Positions 8,509 through 16,185 of a stretch of DNA of 64,000 nucleotides are shown here, piece by piece. How positions within the stretch are numbered: position 1 is the stretch's first letter; the number at the start of each line of letters is the position of its first letter. Origin of the DNA: Bin80 sp965220935 (GTDB taxonomy: Bacteria > Bacteroidota > Rhodothermia > Rhodothermales > Bin80). Position numbers and translations under genes: made by a program. The stretch covers positions 2,108,001 through 2,172,000 of the forward strand of contig OZ244857.1 of NCBI GenBank assembly GCA_965220935.1. Direction: 5' to 3'. The notes under the pieces are model-generated. The model was not told where the DNA came from and ran no database searches. It saw nothing but the letters and a program-made list of their open reading frames with translations.

Positions 8509-8582
8509 GGGCCCATAGCTCAGTCGGTTAGAGCTGCGGACTCATAATCCGTCGGTCGGGGGTTCAAGTCCCTCTGGGCCCA
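8509..8582 (+). tRNA. tRNA with CAT anticodon, likely tRNA-Ile2 (lysidine type)
   Basis: The 74-nt cloverleaf has acceptor arms GGGCCCA (8509-8515) and TGGGCCC (8575-8581), D-arm GCTCAGTCGGTTAGAGC, anticodon stem-loop CGGA-CTCATAA-TCCG with anticodon CAT at 8543-8545, and T-arm GGGGGTTCAAGTCCCTC. CCA is not encoded. A second CAT tRNA lies at 52491-52564. The C4-G69 and C5-G68 acceptor pairs seen here are features of tRNA-Ile2 in E. coli, so this one may be converted by TilS to read AUA. The alternative is elongator tRNA-Met. Confidence 0.9.
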
Positions 8583-8599
8583 CATTCTGAGCACGGCAA

Positions 8600-8644
8600 G
8601 TCCAAGGATATGAATAGTGTTCTTGGACCGTTTTAGGTATCTTC
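8600..8644 (+). terminator. Possible weak terminator after the tRNA
   Basis: GTCCAAG (8600-8606) pairs with CTTGGAC (8632-8638) across a 25-nt loop, followed by CGTTTTAGG. The stem is short and the T-run only four bases, so it is tentative. Confidence 0.3.
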
Positions 8645-8855
8645 ATGAAAGTCTACAAAATTGATGGTAACGACAAACTGTGGGCAATTGCTGAGTTGAA
8701 CTCCATACGGGTATATCCTGTTTAAATTGGCAAATATTTTGCCGTAACGCGAATAGGTTACAAGTACGACCGACACCGATTAAATTGTAACCCATTCATT
8801 GAGATTTTCTGGCGATCTGATCTGTCTGTCAGGCCAAAAAATCTCAAAAGGAACC

Positions 8856-8886
8856 TTTGCAGTCTTTTGGTTGTAGACTATATTTA
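8856..8886 (+). promoter_or_regulatory. Bacteroidota-type promoter of the FN3 gene
   Basis: TTTG at 8856-8859 and TATATTTA at 8879-8886 with a 19-nt spacer fit TTTG-N19-21-TANNTTTG except for the last base. The predicted start of transcription is just upstream of the ATG at 8924, which supports that ATG as the real start of the giant gene. Confidence 0.55.
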
Positions 8887-8923
8887 TAGTGACTGGCACG
8901 GTTCATAACCTCATTAATTTGTT

Positions 8924-9076
8924 ATGTTAATTCTCAATATTCTACTCTGGGTTTCTTTTATGGCTCACGGATTTGATACGAGTCCTGATGCTCTGTTTAA
9001 AGGTGTGACTGACACTATTCTGCTGTCTACCCCCCCCCCATTTTTTCTTCACCCAGTGAGACGGGTGTGCAGCTGA
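8924..9076 (+). CDS. Signal-peptide-like leader of the FN3 protein (OFF frame)
   Basis: From the ATG at 8924 the frame reads MLILNILLWVSFMAHG, a short hydrophobic stretch resembling a secretion signal, then continues through a run of ten C (9030-9039) and stops at TGA 9074-9076 after 50 codons. The long FN3 frame starts in a different phase right after the C run. Adding one C or removing two would join them into one protein of about 1870 residues. TAA at 8915-8917 precedes in this frame, so the ATG at 8924 is the only start available. The signal peptide lacks the usual basic N-terminus, so the call is moderate. Confidence 0.6.
   Translation: MLILNILLWVSFMAHGFDTSPDALFKGVTDTILLSTPPPFFLHPVRRVCS
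9030..9039 (+). repeat. Poly-C tract (10 C), candidate phase-variation switch
   Basis: Ten consecutive C residues, immediately followed by A and six T, lie between the signal-like leader and the main FN3 frame. Homopolymeric tracts of this length near the 5' end of surface-protein genes are classic slipped-strand switches. Here 10 C gives a truncated product, while 11 or 8 C would give the full protein. An assembly or sequencing miscount is the alternative. Confidence 0.65.
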
Positions 9077-12000
9077 GCACACCAGAGCGTGACGGTGAGG
9101 ATAAGATTGCAGGCGGCGCCCTACTGTCTTCGAAGCCGACTCCGCTTTCTGGCGCGGATCAAGAACGCTTCCGTGAGACGACGGCAGGTCAACGCGCGCC
9201 CGGAAAACCCACAAACGTGACCGTTGAACCCTATCAAACCGGGCGCAATGCACGCTTGACGCTTGAAATTTCCTGGACGGCCAACCCGAATGGGAATAAA
9301 GCCATCACAGGGCATGAGATTGAGTGGTCGTCGGATGGAACCTCAGACTGGAAGGATCTTCGCACGGTTGCAGGCGGACTAACAGAAACGCTTTTCACTG
9401 GCCTCTCGCCAGGCACCACACGCCATATCCGGATACGAAGTAGGGATGACGACGGGGACGGTCCCTGGTCCGATGTCGTCTCTGGAACGACCAATGCGGT
9501 GAGCAAGCCGGGGAGAGTTAGTTCGTTGTCTGCAACTTCGACCAGTCCTTCCATGATTACTGTTTCATGGACGCCAGGCGATGATGGGGGCAGTGCGATC
9601 AGTGGATATAGGGTAGATCTTACCACGGGTACCTTATCAATTTCTACCGAGGACGTCAAACCGACAGTAAGAAGTTATACTTTTACTGGGCTTACCGCAT
9701 CCACGGCCTACCTACTCTATGTGTCAGCGAAGAATTCAAAGGGGGCAGGTGCCTTAGCATTCACCCCCGCCACCACCGCTGCGGCGACCCCTCCTGGAGC
9801 CGTCACTGGGCTAACTGTGACGGCTACCAATCCATCAACCATTACAATTTCTTGGGAAGCCCCCGTGGAAACGGGTGGTTCAGAGATCAGTGGATATAGG
9901 GTAGATCTTACCAAGGGTGCCTTATCAGTTTCTACCGAGGACGTCAAACCGACAGTAAGAAGTTATACTTTTACTGGGCTTACCGCATCCACGGCCTACC
10001 TACTCTATGTGTCAGCGAAGAATTCAAAGGGGGCAGGTGCCTTAGCATTCACCCCCGCCACCACCGCGGCCCTGACCGCCCCTGCCGCTCCGACGGGATT
10101 AACGGCCACGGCCGATGGTCCGACGAAGATCAAGTTAACATGGACGGCCCCCACCGACAACGGCGGCGCGGCCATCACGGGCTACCGGATTGAGTCAAGG
10201 CTGCGATCCGAAACCAGCTTCAGCACTCTCGTCACTGACACCAAAACCACCAAAACGGACACGACACATACCGGACTCGCGCCATCGACCCAGCGGTTTT
10301 ACCGGGTCCGCGCGATCAATTCCGAAGGAGCAGGGGCGGCATCCAGTTCCGCCACGGCCATCACCGCGGCCGCCACGCGTCCCAGTGCCCCCAGGAATCT
10401 GACCGCCACGGCTTCGGGCCGCACCACGATCATCCTAAACTGGACGGCCCCTGCAGATGACGGCGGCTCAGCCATTACCTATTATCGCGTTGGCGTGTCA
10501 ACGAATCAAGGAACTAGTTGGACCGGTTTGGCCGACGTCCGGGGAGCCACCACCTATTCGCATACGGGACTTTCGGCGGGGACGCGGCGCGATTACCGGG
10601 TGGTTGCGGCCAATAGTTCGGGGCGGGGCTTTAGTGATCGCTCGAATGTGGCCAATGCCACGACCGCCGCAGCCACAGCTCCGGGTGTGCCCAGGAATGT
10701 AACCGCCACGGCCGACGGGCAAACGGTGATCAATCTGAGATGGACGCTCCCGGCCGATAATGGGGGCAGGGCCATTACGGGCTACCGGGTGCAGTGGTCG
10801 TCCAACGGAAATCCGCCCTGGACGGATGTTATTCCTGCACATACGGGAACAGGTCGCACCTACCGCCATACGGGGCTCAGCGCAGGCACGACGCGACATT
10901 ACCGGGTCTTTGCCCGCAACTCGGTGGGTGAGGGCACCAGTTCTGGTACCGTCAATGCGACCACGGCGGCCGCACCGACCCTCACCACGCCCGCGGCCCC
11001 CACGGGGTTAAGGGCCGAGGCCGAAGGCCCGGAAACGATCAGCCTATCCTGGAACGCGCCCACCAATACCGGGGGCGCAGCCATTACGGGCTACCAGATT
11101 GAAGTCTCGCCCAATGGCACCTCTAACTGGGATGATTTGGTGGCCAATACTGGGTCCACCACGACCGGCTATGTCCATAGGGGCTTGGATGCCGGCACTA
11201 GGCGTTACTACCGGGTCAGCGCGATCAATTCGGAGGGAACGGGGGCCGCCTCCAATGTGGACGATGCCACGACCCTCCCTGCCACGGTCCCTGCGGCCCC
11301 TACGGAGTTGACCGCTGCGGCCGACGGGCAAACGACCATCAATCTGTCTTGGAAAGCCCCGACCAATAGAGGCGGGGTACCGATTAATGGCTACCAGATT
11401 GAAGTCTCGCCCAATGGCACGGACACGTGGACCAAGGTTACGCCTGCACACACGGGAACGGGGCGCACCTACAGCCATACGGGGCTCACGGCGGGTACGA
11501 CGCGGCATTACCGGGTCTATGCCAGAAATTCAAAGGGGACCAGTGCAGCAGCGTCCAATGTGGCCAGTGCCACGACCGCCGCCGTCGCCACAGCCCCGGG
11601 TGCCCCGCCCGATTTACAGGTTTTTCCTACAGGTTTTCATGATGTGAGACTTACCTGGGGACGTCCGCCCAGTGATTCGCCGATCACAGGATACAAGGTG
11701 GAATGGTCTACCGATGGTGGCACCAACTGGGAGACGTTGATTGGATACGACGATCTGACTCGGACGAGGTACGAGTTTCTCAGTAGTCGCTTGACGCCGG
11801 GGAGCGTGTTTCATTTTCGGGTTCTGGCACGCAGTGCATTGGGAGATAGTGCCCCTTCGGATGCAGTGTCGGTCACAGCCGCCTCGGCCTCTGGGTCAGG
11901 CATTGCCACCAATGTACGGGTGCGCCAGACGTCGGCCAACGCGGCGCAAATTTCCTGGGATGCCCCGACCGATCTTCCTTCCGGCCATCAGACGTTTGGA

Positions 12001-14535
12001 TATAATATTTACAAATCTGATGATGATGGGGATTTTTGGTCACTGTTCGCACGGGATGTCACCACGACAACCTATACCGATGCTCAGGTATCGGCGGCTA
12101 AGACCTATGGGTATCGGGTTACCACCTGGATTGGTCAGAGCGAGAACGAATCCCTTCAGAGTCAGTTCTCCGCCGCCGCTTTTCTAACGATAACGATTGC
12201 TACGGCCACAGCCCCTGATGCGCCAACGGGATTGACGGCCACGGCCTCTGGCCCGACGATCATCAATCTTTCATGGACGGCGCCATCCAATACGGGGGGC
12301 GCAGATATTACTGGCTATCGGATTGAGGTTTCGCCCAATGGCACGTCAAACTGGACCAATCAGCAGGCCAATACGAGATCCACTGCGACCACCTACGCCC
12401 ATACAGGACTCAGTGCAAATACCACGCGGCATTACCGGGTGCGTGCGATCAACTCGGTTAACTCTGGGGCGCCCTCCAATGTGGCCAATGCCACCACCGC
12501 AGTCGCGACAGTGCCGGGCGCGCCGACTGGACTGACCGCAACGGCAGACGGGCAAACCATCATCAACCTGTCGTGGACCGCACCTACCAATACCGGCGGC
12601 GCGGCCATCACGGGTTATCAGATTGAGGTCTCGCCCAATGGCACCAGTAACTGGTCGGACTTGGTGGCGAATACGACTGCGACCACATATGCGCACACAG
12701 GGCTTTCGGCAGGCGAGACGCGTCACTATCGGGTGCGTGCGATCAATTCGGTTGGACCGGGGGCTGTATCGGCAACAACCAGTGCAACCACCGACACGCC
12801 CAATGCCACCGTGCCCGCTGCGCCCACGCAGCTCACCGCGACAGCTGCAGGGCGAACCCGCATCAACCTGTCGTGGACCGCACCTACCAATACCGGCGGC
12901 GCGGCGATTACGGGCTACCAGATTGAAGTGTCTAATACGGGAACAGCGAACACATGGACCAATTTGGTGGCCAATACCCAGTCCACCACGACCACCTATG
13001 CGCACACAGGGCTTTCGGCAGGCGTGACGCGTCACTATCGGGTGCGTGCGATCAATTCGGTTGGACCGGGGGCTGTATCGGAGACAAGTAGCGCCACTAC
13101 CGACACGCCCAATGCCACAGTGCCCGCTGCTCCCTCGCAGCTCACCGCGACAGCTGCAGGGCGAACCAGCATCAACCTGTCGTGGACGGCACCCTCTGAT
13201 AATGGGGGTGCGACGATCACCGGCTATCAGATTGAAGTCTCTAATGCGGGGGCTTGGCCGGAGCTGGCGACGACCAGGGCAACCACCTATACGCACACCA
13301 ATCTCGCTGCGGGTACGACGCAGGTTTATCGAGTCCGTGCGATCAATAGCGTTGGCAATAGCGATGCATCCAATACCGCCAGTGCCACCACCGATGCCCT
13401 GGCAACGCCCGATGCGCCCACAGAGTTAACGATCACAGCGTCGGGGCCATCGACCCTGGTTCTCTCGTGGACCGCGCCCTTAGATGACGGAGGATCTGCG
13501 ATCACGGGCTACCGCATTGACACATCGTCTGATGGACAATCGGATTGGACGGTCTTGGTGGCCAGTACACCGTCGACCACGTATACCGTCACCAATCTGC
13601 CCCCTCCTGTCTATTTTCGGGTGATTGCGCTTAATGCCATTGGTCAGGGCACACCATCGGAGGTGGTCAATGTCACGCCCAAGGCCTTATCGCTAAGCAG
13701 CACGATCAGCGATCAGATCTATCCGATTGGACAGCCCATCGCTCAGGTGATGCTTCCAGAGGCGCGCGATGGCACTGCGCCCTATACCTACACCTTGACA
13801 CCCGACTTACCCGCGGGGCTGACGCGCTCGGAGCGCACACTCCGTGGCACCCCTTCAGAACTCACGGCGATGACGCCATTTATCTGGCAAGTGCAGGACG
13901 CAGCAGGGAGCGTGGCCCGTCAAGACTTCGGCCTTGAGGTCTATCGCATGTCCTTTACAACGCGTGTGGACGATCAGGTGGTTCCAAGGGGGCAACCCAT
14001 TGGAATGCTCGTCCTGCCAGAGGTGAGCGGTGGAAAAGACCCGGTCACCTATTCATTCACGGTGTTGTCCCTGCCGAGTGGTCTTTTGTTTGACCTCCCC
14101 ACCCGAACTGTCAGTGGAACACCACTAGCCGTCACGCCGCCAACGCCGATGACATTTAAAGCCGTGGATGTGCATGGCGCGGAAGATAGTCTGAACTTTA
14201 GCATTGAGGTGGTGTCTCGAGTCCATGCAGAAGCGCAGACCGCACTTCCTCACACGTTGACCGTGCATGCCAATTATCCGAATCCGTTTACCCGTTCCAC
14301 ACGCATCGTGTTTGATCTGCCGTGGCCGGCGCAAGTTGAGATAGATGTGCTGGATGTTACGGGACGGCGCGTTTATGCCCATCCTCTGGTGAGTCTGACC
14401 GCGGGGTGGGAGCATGAACTCACGCTGGATCAGTTAGACCTGCCAGCGGGGGCCTATCTCTATCGGGTCATGGCCAGCTCGCTGGAAAGTAGCACATCAG
14501 CAGTACAGGTCGGTCATTTGATGCGGGTGCAGTGA
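9067..14535 (+). CDS. Giant fibronectin type III repeat surface protein with type IX sorting domain
   Basis: The 1822-residue frame contains 15 fibronectin type III domains of about 90-100 residues, each with a P-x-x-P-T start, an LSWTAP-like strand, GG.AITGY, and the YRVRA.NS.G end. Two Ig-like putative domains of the LP.GL.....R...GTP type follow (about 1560-1720). The C-terminal type A sorting domain begins near 1735 with NYPNPF and ends in YLYRV, which directs export and anchoring by the type IX system. No signal peptide is present from the first GTG (9067); the upstream leader at 8924 supplies one if the C run changes. The gene is clearly richer in GC than its neighbours. Likely an extracellular adhesin or matrix protein; no ligand can be named. 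Confidence 0.85.
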   Translation: MQLSTPERDGEDKIAGGALLSSKPTPLSGADQERFRETTAGQRAPGKPTNVTVEPYQTGRNARLTLEISWTANPNGNKAITGHEIEWSSDGTSDWKDLRTVAGGLTETLFTGLSPGTTRHIRIRSRDDDGDGPWSDVVSGTTNAVSKPGRVSSLSATSTSPSMITVSWTPGDDGGSAISGYRVDLTTGTLSISTEDVKPTVRSYTFTGLTASTAYLLYVSAKNSKGAGALAFTPATTAAATPPGAVTGLTVTATNPSTITISWEAPVETGGSEISGYRVDLTKGALSVSTEDVKPTVRSYTFTGLTASTAYLLYVSAKNSKGAGALAFTPATTAALTAPAAPTGLTATADGPTKIKLTWTAPTDNGGAAITGYRIESRLRSETSFSTLVTDTKTTKTDTTHTGLAPSTQRFYRVRAINSEGAGAASSSATAITAAATRPSAPRNLTATASGRTTIILNWTAPADDGGSAITYYRVGVSTNQGTSWTGLADVRGATTYSHTGLSAGTRRDYRVVAANSSGRGFSDRSNVANATTAAATAPGVPRNVTATADGQTVINLRWTLPADNGGRAITGYRVQWSSNGNPPWTDVIPAHTGTGRTYRHTGLSAGTTRHYRVFARNSVGEGTSSGTVNATTAAAPTLTTPAAPTGLRAEAEGPETISLSWNAPTNTGGAAITGYQIEVSPNGTSNWDDLVANTGSTTTGYVHRGLDAGTRRYYRVSAINSEGTGAASNVDDATTLPATVPAAPTELTAAADGQTTINLSWKAPTNRGGVPINGYQIEVSPNGTDTWTKVTPAHTGTGRTYSHTGLTAGTTRHYRVYARNSKGTSAAASNVASATTAAVATAPGAPPDLQVFPTGFHDVRLTWGRPPSDSPITGYKVEWSTDGGTNWETLIGYDDLTRTRYEFLSSRLTPGSVFHFRVLARSALGDSAPSDAVSVTAASASGSGIATNVRVRQTSANAAQISWDAPTDLPSGHQTFGYNIYKSDDDGDFWSLFARDVTTTTYTDAQVSAAKTYGYRVTTWIGQSENESLQSQFSAAAFLTITIATATAPDAPTGLTATASGPTIINLSWTAPSNTGGADITGYRIEVSPNGTSNWTNQQANTRSTATTYAHTGLSANTTRHYRVRAINSVNSGAPSNVANATTAVATVPGAPTGLTATADGQTIINLSWTAPTNTGGAAITGYQIEVSPNGTSNWSDLVANTTATTYAHTGLSAGETRHYRVRAINSVGPGAVSATTSATTDTPNATVPAAPTQLTATAAGRTRINLSWTAPTNTGGAAITGYQIEVSNTGTANTWTNLVANTQSTTTTYAHTGLSAGVTRHYRVRAINSVGPGAVSETSSATTDTPNATVPAAPSQLTATAAGRTSINLSWTAPSDNGGATITGYQIEVSNAGAWPELATTRATTYTHTNLAAGTTQVYRVRAINSVGNSDASNTASATTDALATPDAPTELTITASGPSTLVLSWTAPLDDGGSAITGYRIDTSSDGQSDWTVLVASTPSTTYTVTNLPPPVYFRVIALNAIGQGTPSEVVNVTPKALSLSSTISDQIYPIGQPIAQVMLPEARDGTAPYTYTLTPDLPAGLTRSERTLRGTPSELTAMTPFIWQVQDAAGSVARQDFGLEVYRMSFTTRVDDQVVPRGQPIGMLVLPEVSGGKDPVTYSFTVLSLPSGLLFDLPTRTVSGTPLAVTPPTPMTFKAVDVHGAEDSLNFSIEVVSRVHAEAQTALPHTLTVHANYPNPFTRSTRIVFDLPWPAQVEIDVLDVTGRRVYAHPLVSLTAGWEHELTLDQLDLPAGAYLYRVMASSLESSTSAVQVGHLMRVQ
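9601..10067 (+). repeat. Recent tandem FN3 duplication (288-bp period)
   Basis: The stretch 9601-9779 recurs at 9889-10067 with only a handful of differences (for example ACGGGTACC versus AAGGGTGCC near the start). The offset of 288 bp equals 96 residues, one FN3 domain. The flanking halves of the two domains have diverged more, so the identity reflects recent duplication or gene conversion within the array. Confidence 0.85.
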
Positions 14536-14951
14536 ATGGTGTTGAACGTCAACGACAATTAAAGTCGACGAGATTATTTATAGCTAGTGATCCTGCAATT
14601 GGCAGATGGGAATCTGGATTTAATCTCTGAGTGGAGCATTGAGATCGTTTTTTTTGCTCACTCCCTTGATGCCAATGGATCCACATCGGAAATCATGATG
14701 TGTATTTAGGACTATCGTATTGATGCGAAAATCACTAATTGAGAGGATCAATGGTCATCATTCCTGAATGTGGATTTTTCGTCTGCTCAGATCAGGCTGA
14801 TGACATCATCATATGAATTTTTAGGTTCCCATTGACAAAGATCCTGCTGTTATTCATCAGTAATTTCCCATAGAAATCGCTACGTCATGAGTATTATGGT
14901 GTCATTAATCTCTACGAGTTGGAGATTAATGACACGGGAAACAGCGAATTC
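14536..14951. other. Intergenic region between convergent genes
   Basis: This gap separates the end of the FN3 gene from the oppositely oriented membrane-protein gene. It has no supportable gene. Its main structure is the 14-bp perfect hairpin at 14899-14935. Confidence 0.6.
14899..14935. terminator. Long perfect hairpin between convergent genes
   Basis: GTGTCATTAATCTC (14899-14912) and GAGATTAATGACAC (14922-14935) are perfect inverted repeats around a 9-nt loop. The location between convergent genes suggests a shared transcription stop, although no T-run follows on either strand. Confidence 0.45.
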
Positions 14952-15410
14952 CTAAGATTGAGATTCTTCAGGCTTCTTGAATAAACCACTGCCAAGTGCG
15001 ATACCTAATCCCCCAATGATTGGATTTAGCCAGACCAGCCAAGTGGGTTGAATGCTATTTGACATAGCCTCAGAAATAGTTGGTGTCGCCGTTCGGACTG
15101 TATCAAGTTCACTCTGATTAGCCCAGATCGCTGAAGCAATTCCAAGCACCATGATAAGAGCAATCAGATATTTTGGTGCAGTATGATTGGAGGCAATTTT
15201 TACACATAATTTACCTCCCATCCACGCTGCACCAAGCCCAATAATAATACTGAGAATGACCCATGTTGTAGAGACATTCCACGAACCTTCCTGATAAGAC
15301 CCCTCCGCCCCTAATATTAAATAGGCCAGACTAAAGGTGATCATGATTGTTAGAGCAATCGCGATATAGCTTAATACAACTGCAAGCAAGCTCATCAATT
15401 TGTTTTTCAT
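14952..15410 (-). CDS. Hypothetical membrane protein, four predicted segments
   Basis: The 152-residue protein has hydrophobic stretches near residues 8-34, 49-70, 80-98 and 122-143, so it is an inner-membrane protein with about four helices. The N-terminus (MKNKLMSLLAVVL) is basic and signal-anchor-like. The first segments run SYIAIALTIMITFSLAYLIL and TWVILSIIIGLGAAWMGGKL, and the C-terminus is charged (KKPEESQS). I do not recognise a family. It is convergent with the FN3 gene and divergent from pdxH, so it is probably transcribed alone. Confidence 0.7.
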   Translation of the reverse strand: MKNKLMSLLAVVLSYIAIALTIMITFSLAYLILGAEGSYQEGSWNVSTTWVILSIIIGLGAAWMGGKLCVKIASNHTAPKYLIALIMVLGIASAIWANQSELDTVRTATPTISEAMSNSIQPTWLVWLNPIIGGLGIALGSGLFKKPEESQS

Positions 15411-15549
15411 AGAACAGGAGATTTAATTTAGGGATCAAAATGGCTAAGATCTGTACACAAAAAGCCAATACTTTAGTAACAGATACTCCTAAGCGACATA
15501 TCTCAATTTATGAATTTTTTTTATATCAACAGAACTCATCAGCTCACTT

Positions 15550-16179
15550 ATGAAATTTCCCGAACAGGAACTCATCAAAGACTTGCCTGGTGCGAACCCA
15601 GATAATGATCCATTAGTCCAATTTGAAGAGTGGTTCGCATTTGCTCATTCCAAGAAAATATATCTGCCAGAAGCAATGACGCTTGCAACATCTACATTAG
15701 ATGGATCACCAAGCGCACGTATTGTCTTACTCAAACATGTCAGCCCCAATGGATTCGTGTTTTTTACAAATTACTTGAGCCGCAAAGGAAGTGAATTAGA
15801 GATGAATCCAAAAGCCGCCCTCGTGCTACACTGGGCAATCTTAGAGCGTCAAATACGCATAGAAGGTCAAGTTGAGCGCATCAGCCATAGTGAAAGTGAA
15901 GCTTATTTTCAGTCTCGCCCCAGAGGTAGCCAAATAGGAGCATGGGCATCTCGCCAGAGTACCCATCTCACTGATAGATCCGAACTTCAAGAACGAGTGA
16001 CTTATTTTGAGCAAAAATATACAGGACAAATCATTGATCTTCCAGACCACTGGGGAGGATTTAGAGTCATTCCAGAAAAAATTGAATTCTGGCAAGGACG
16101 AGAAAGCCGACTCCATGAACGCATCGTATTCACAAGGATTCCGTCAGGTGGTTGGAGTACCCAGACCCTTTATCCCTAA
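15550..16179 (+). CDS. pdxH: Pyridoxamine 5'-phosphate oxidase
   Basis: PdxH uses FMN and oxygen to oxidise pyridoxine or pyridoxamine 5'-phosphate to pyridoxal 5'-phosphate, the last step of the vitamin B6 pathway and salvage. The 209-residue protein has the split-barrel flavin fold and family motifs: MTLATSTLDGSPSARIVLLK (42-61), FFTNYLSRKGSELEMNP, and FQSRPRGSQIGAWAS with the FMN/PLP-contacting residues. The usual C-terminal WQGRESRLHER is present near 178-188. The final residues (QTLYP) replace the more usual RL(A/S)P ending, a mild variation. It converges on ppk1 with a 6-bp gap. Confidence 0.95.
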   Translation: MKFPEQELIKDLPGANPDNDPLVQFEEWFAFAHSKKIYLPEAMTLATSTLDGSPSARIVLLKHVSPNGFVFFTNYLSRKGSELEMNPKAALVLHWAILERQIRIEGQVERISHSESEAYFQSRPRGSQIGAWASRQSTHLTDRSELQERVTYFEQKYTGQIIDLPDHWGGFRVIPEKIEFWQGRESRLHERIVFTRIPSGGWSTQTLYP

Positions 16180-16185
16180 CCATCA

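Larger units (their letters stand above)
8583..8923. other. Intergenic region between tRNA and the FN3 gene
   Basis: It holds the weak terminator, a 26-codon frame (8645-8725, starting MKVYKIDGNDKLW) that I do not recognise and do not call a gene, and the promoter-like pair upstream of the FN3 gene. Confidence 0.5.

Noticed and set aside
9597..10070. Regular repeats that could look like a CRISPR or satellite array
   Set aside because: The repeats are in frame and encode fibronectin type III domains; there are no short identical repeats with unique spacers.
10457..13429. Many overlapping open frames on both strands inside the FN3 gene
   Set aside because: They are shadows caused by the high GC and repeat structure; arginine/proline-rich translations have no domains.
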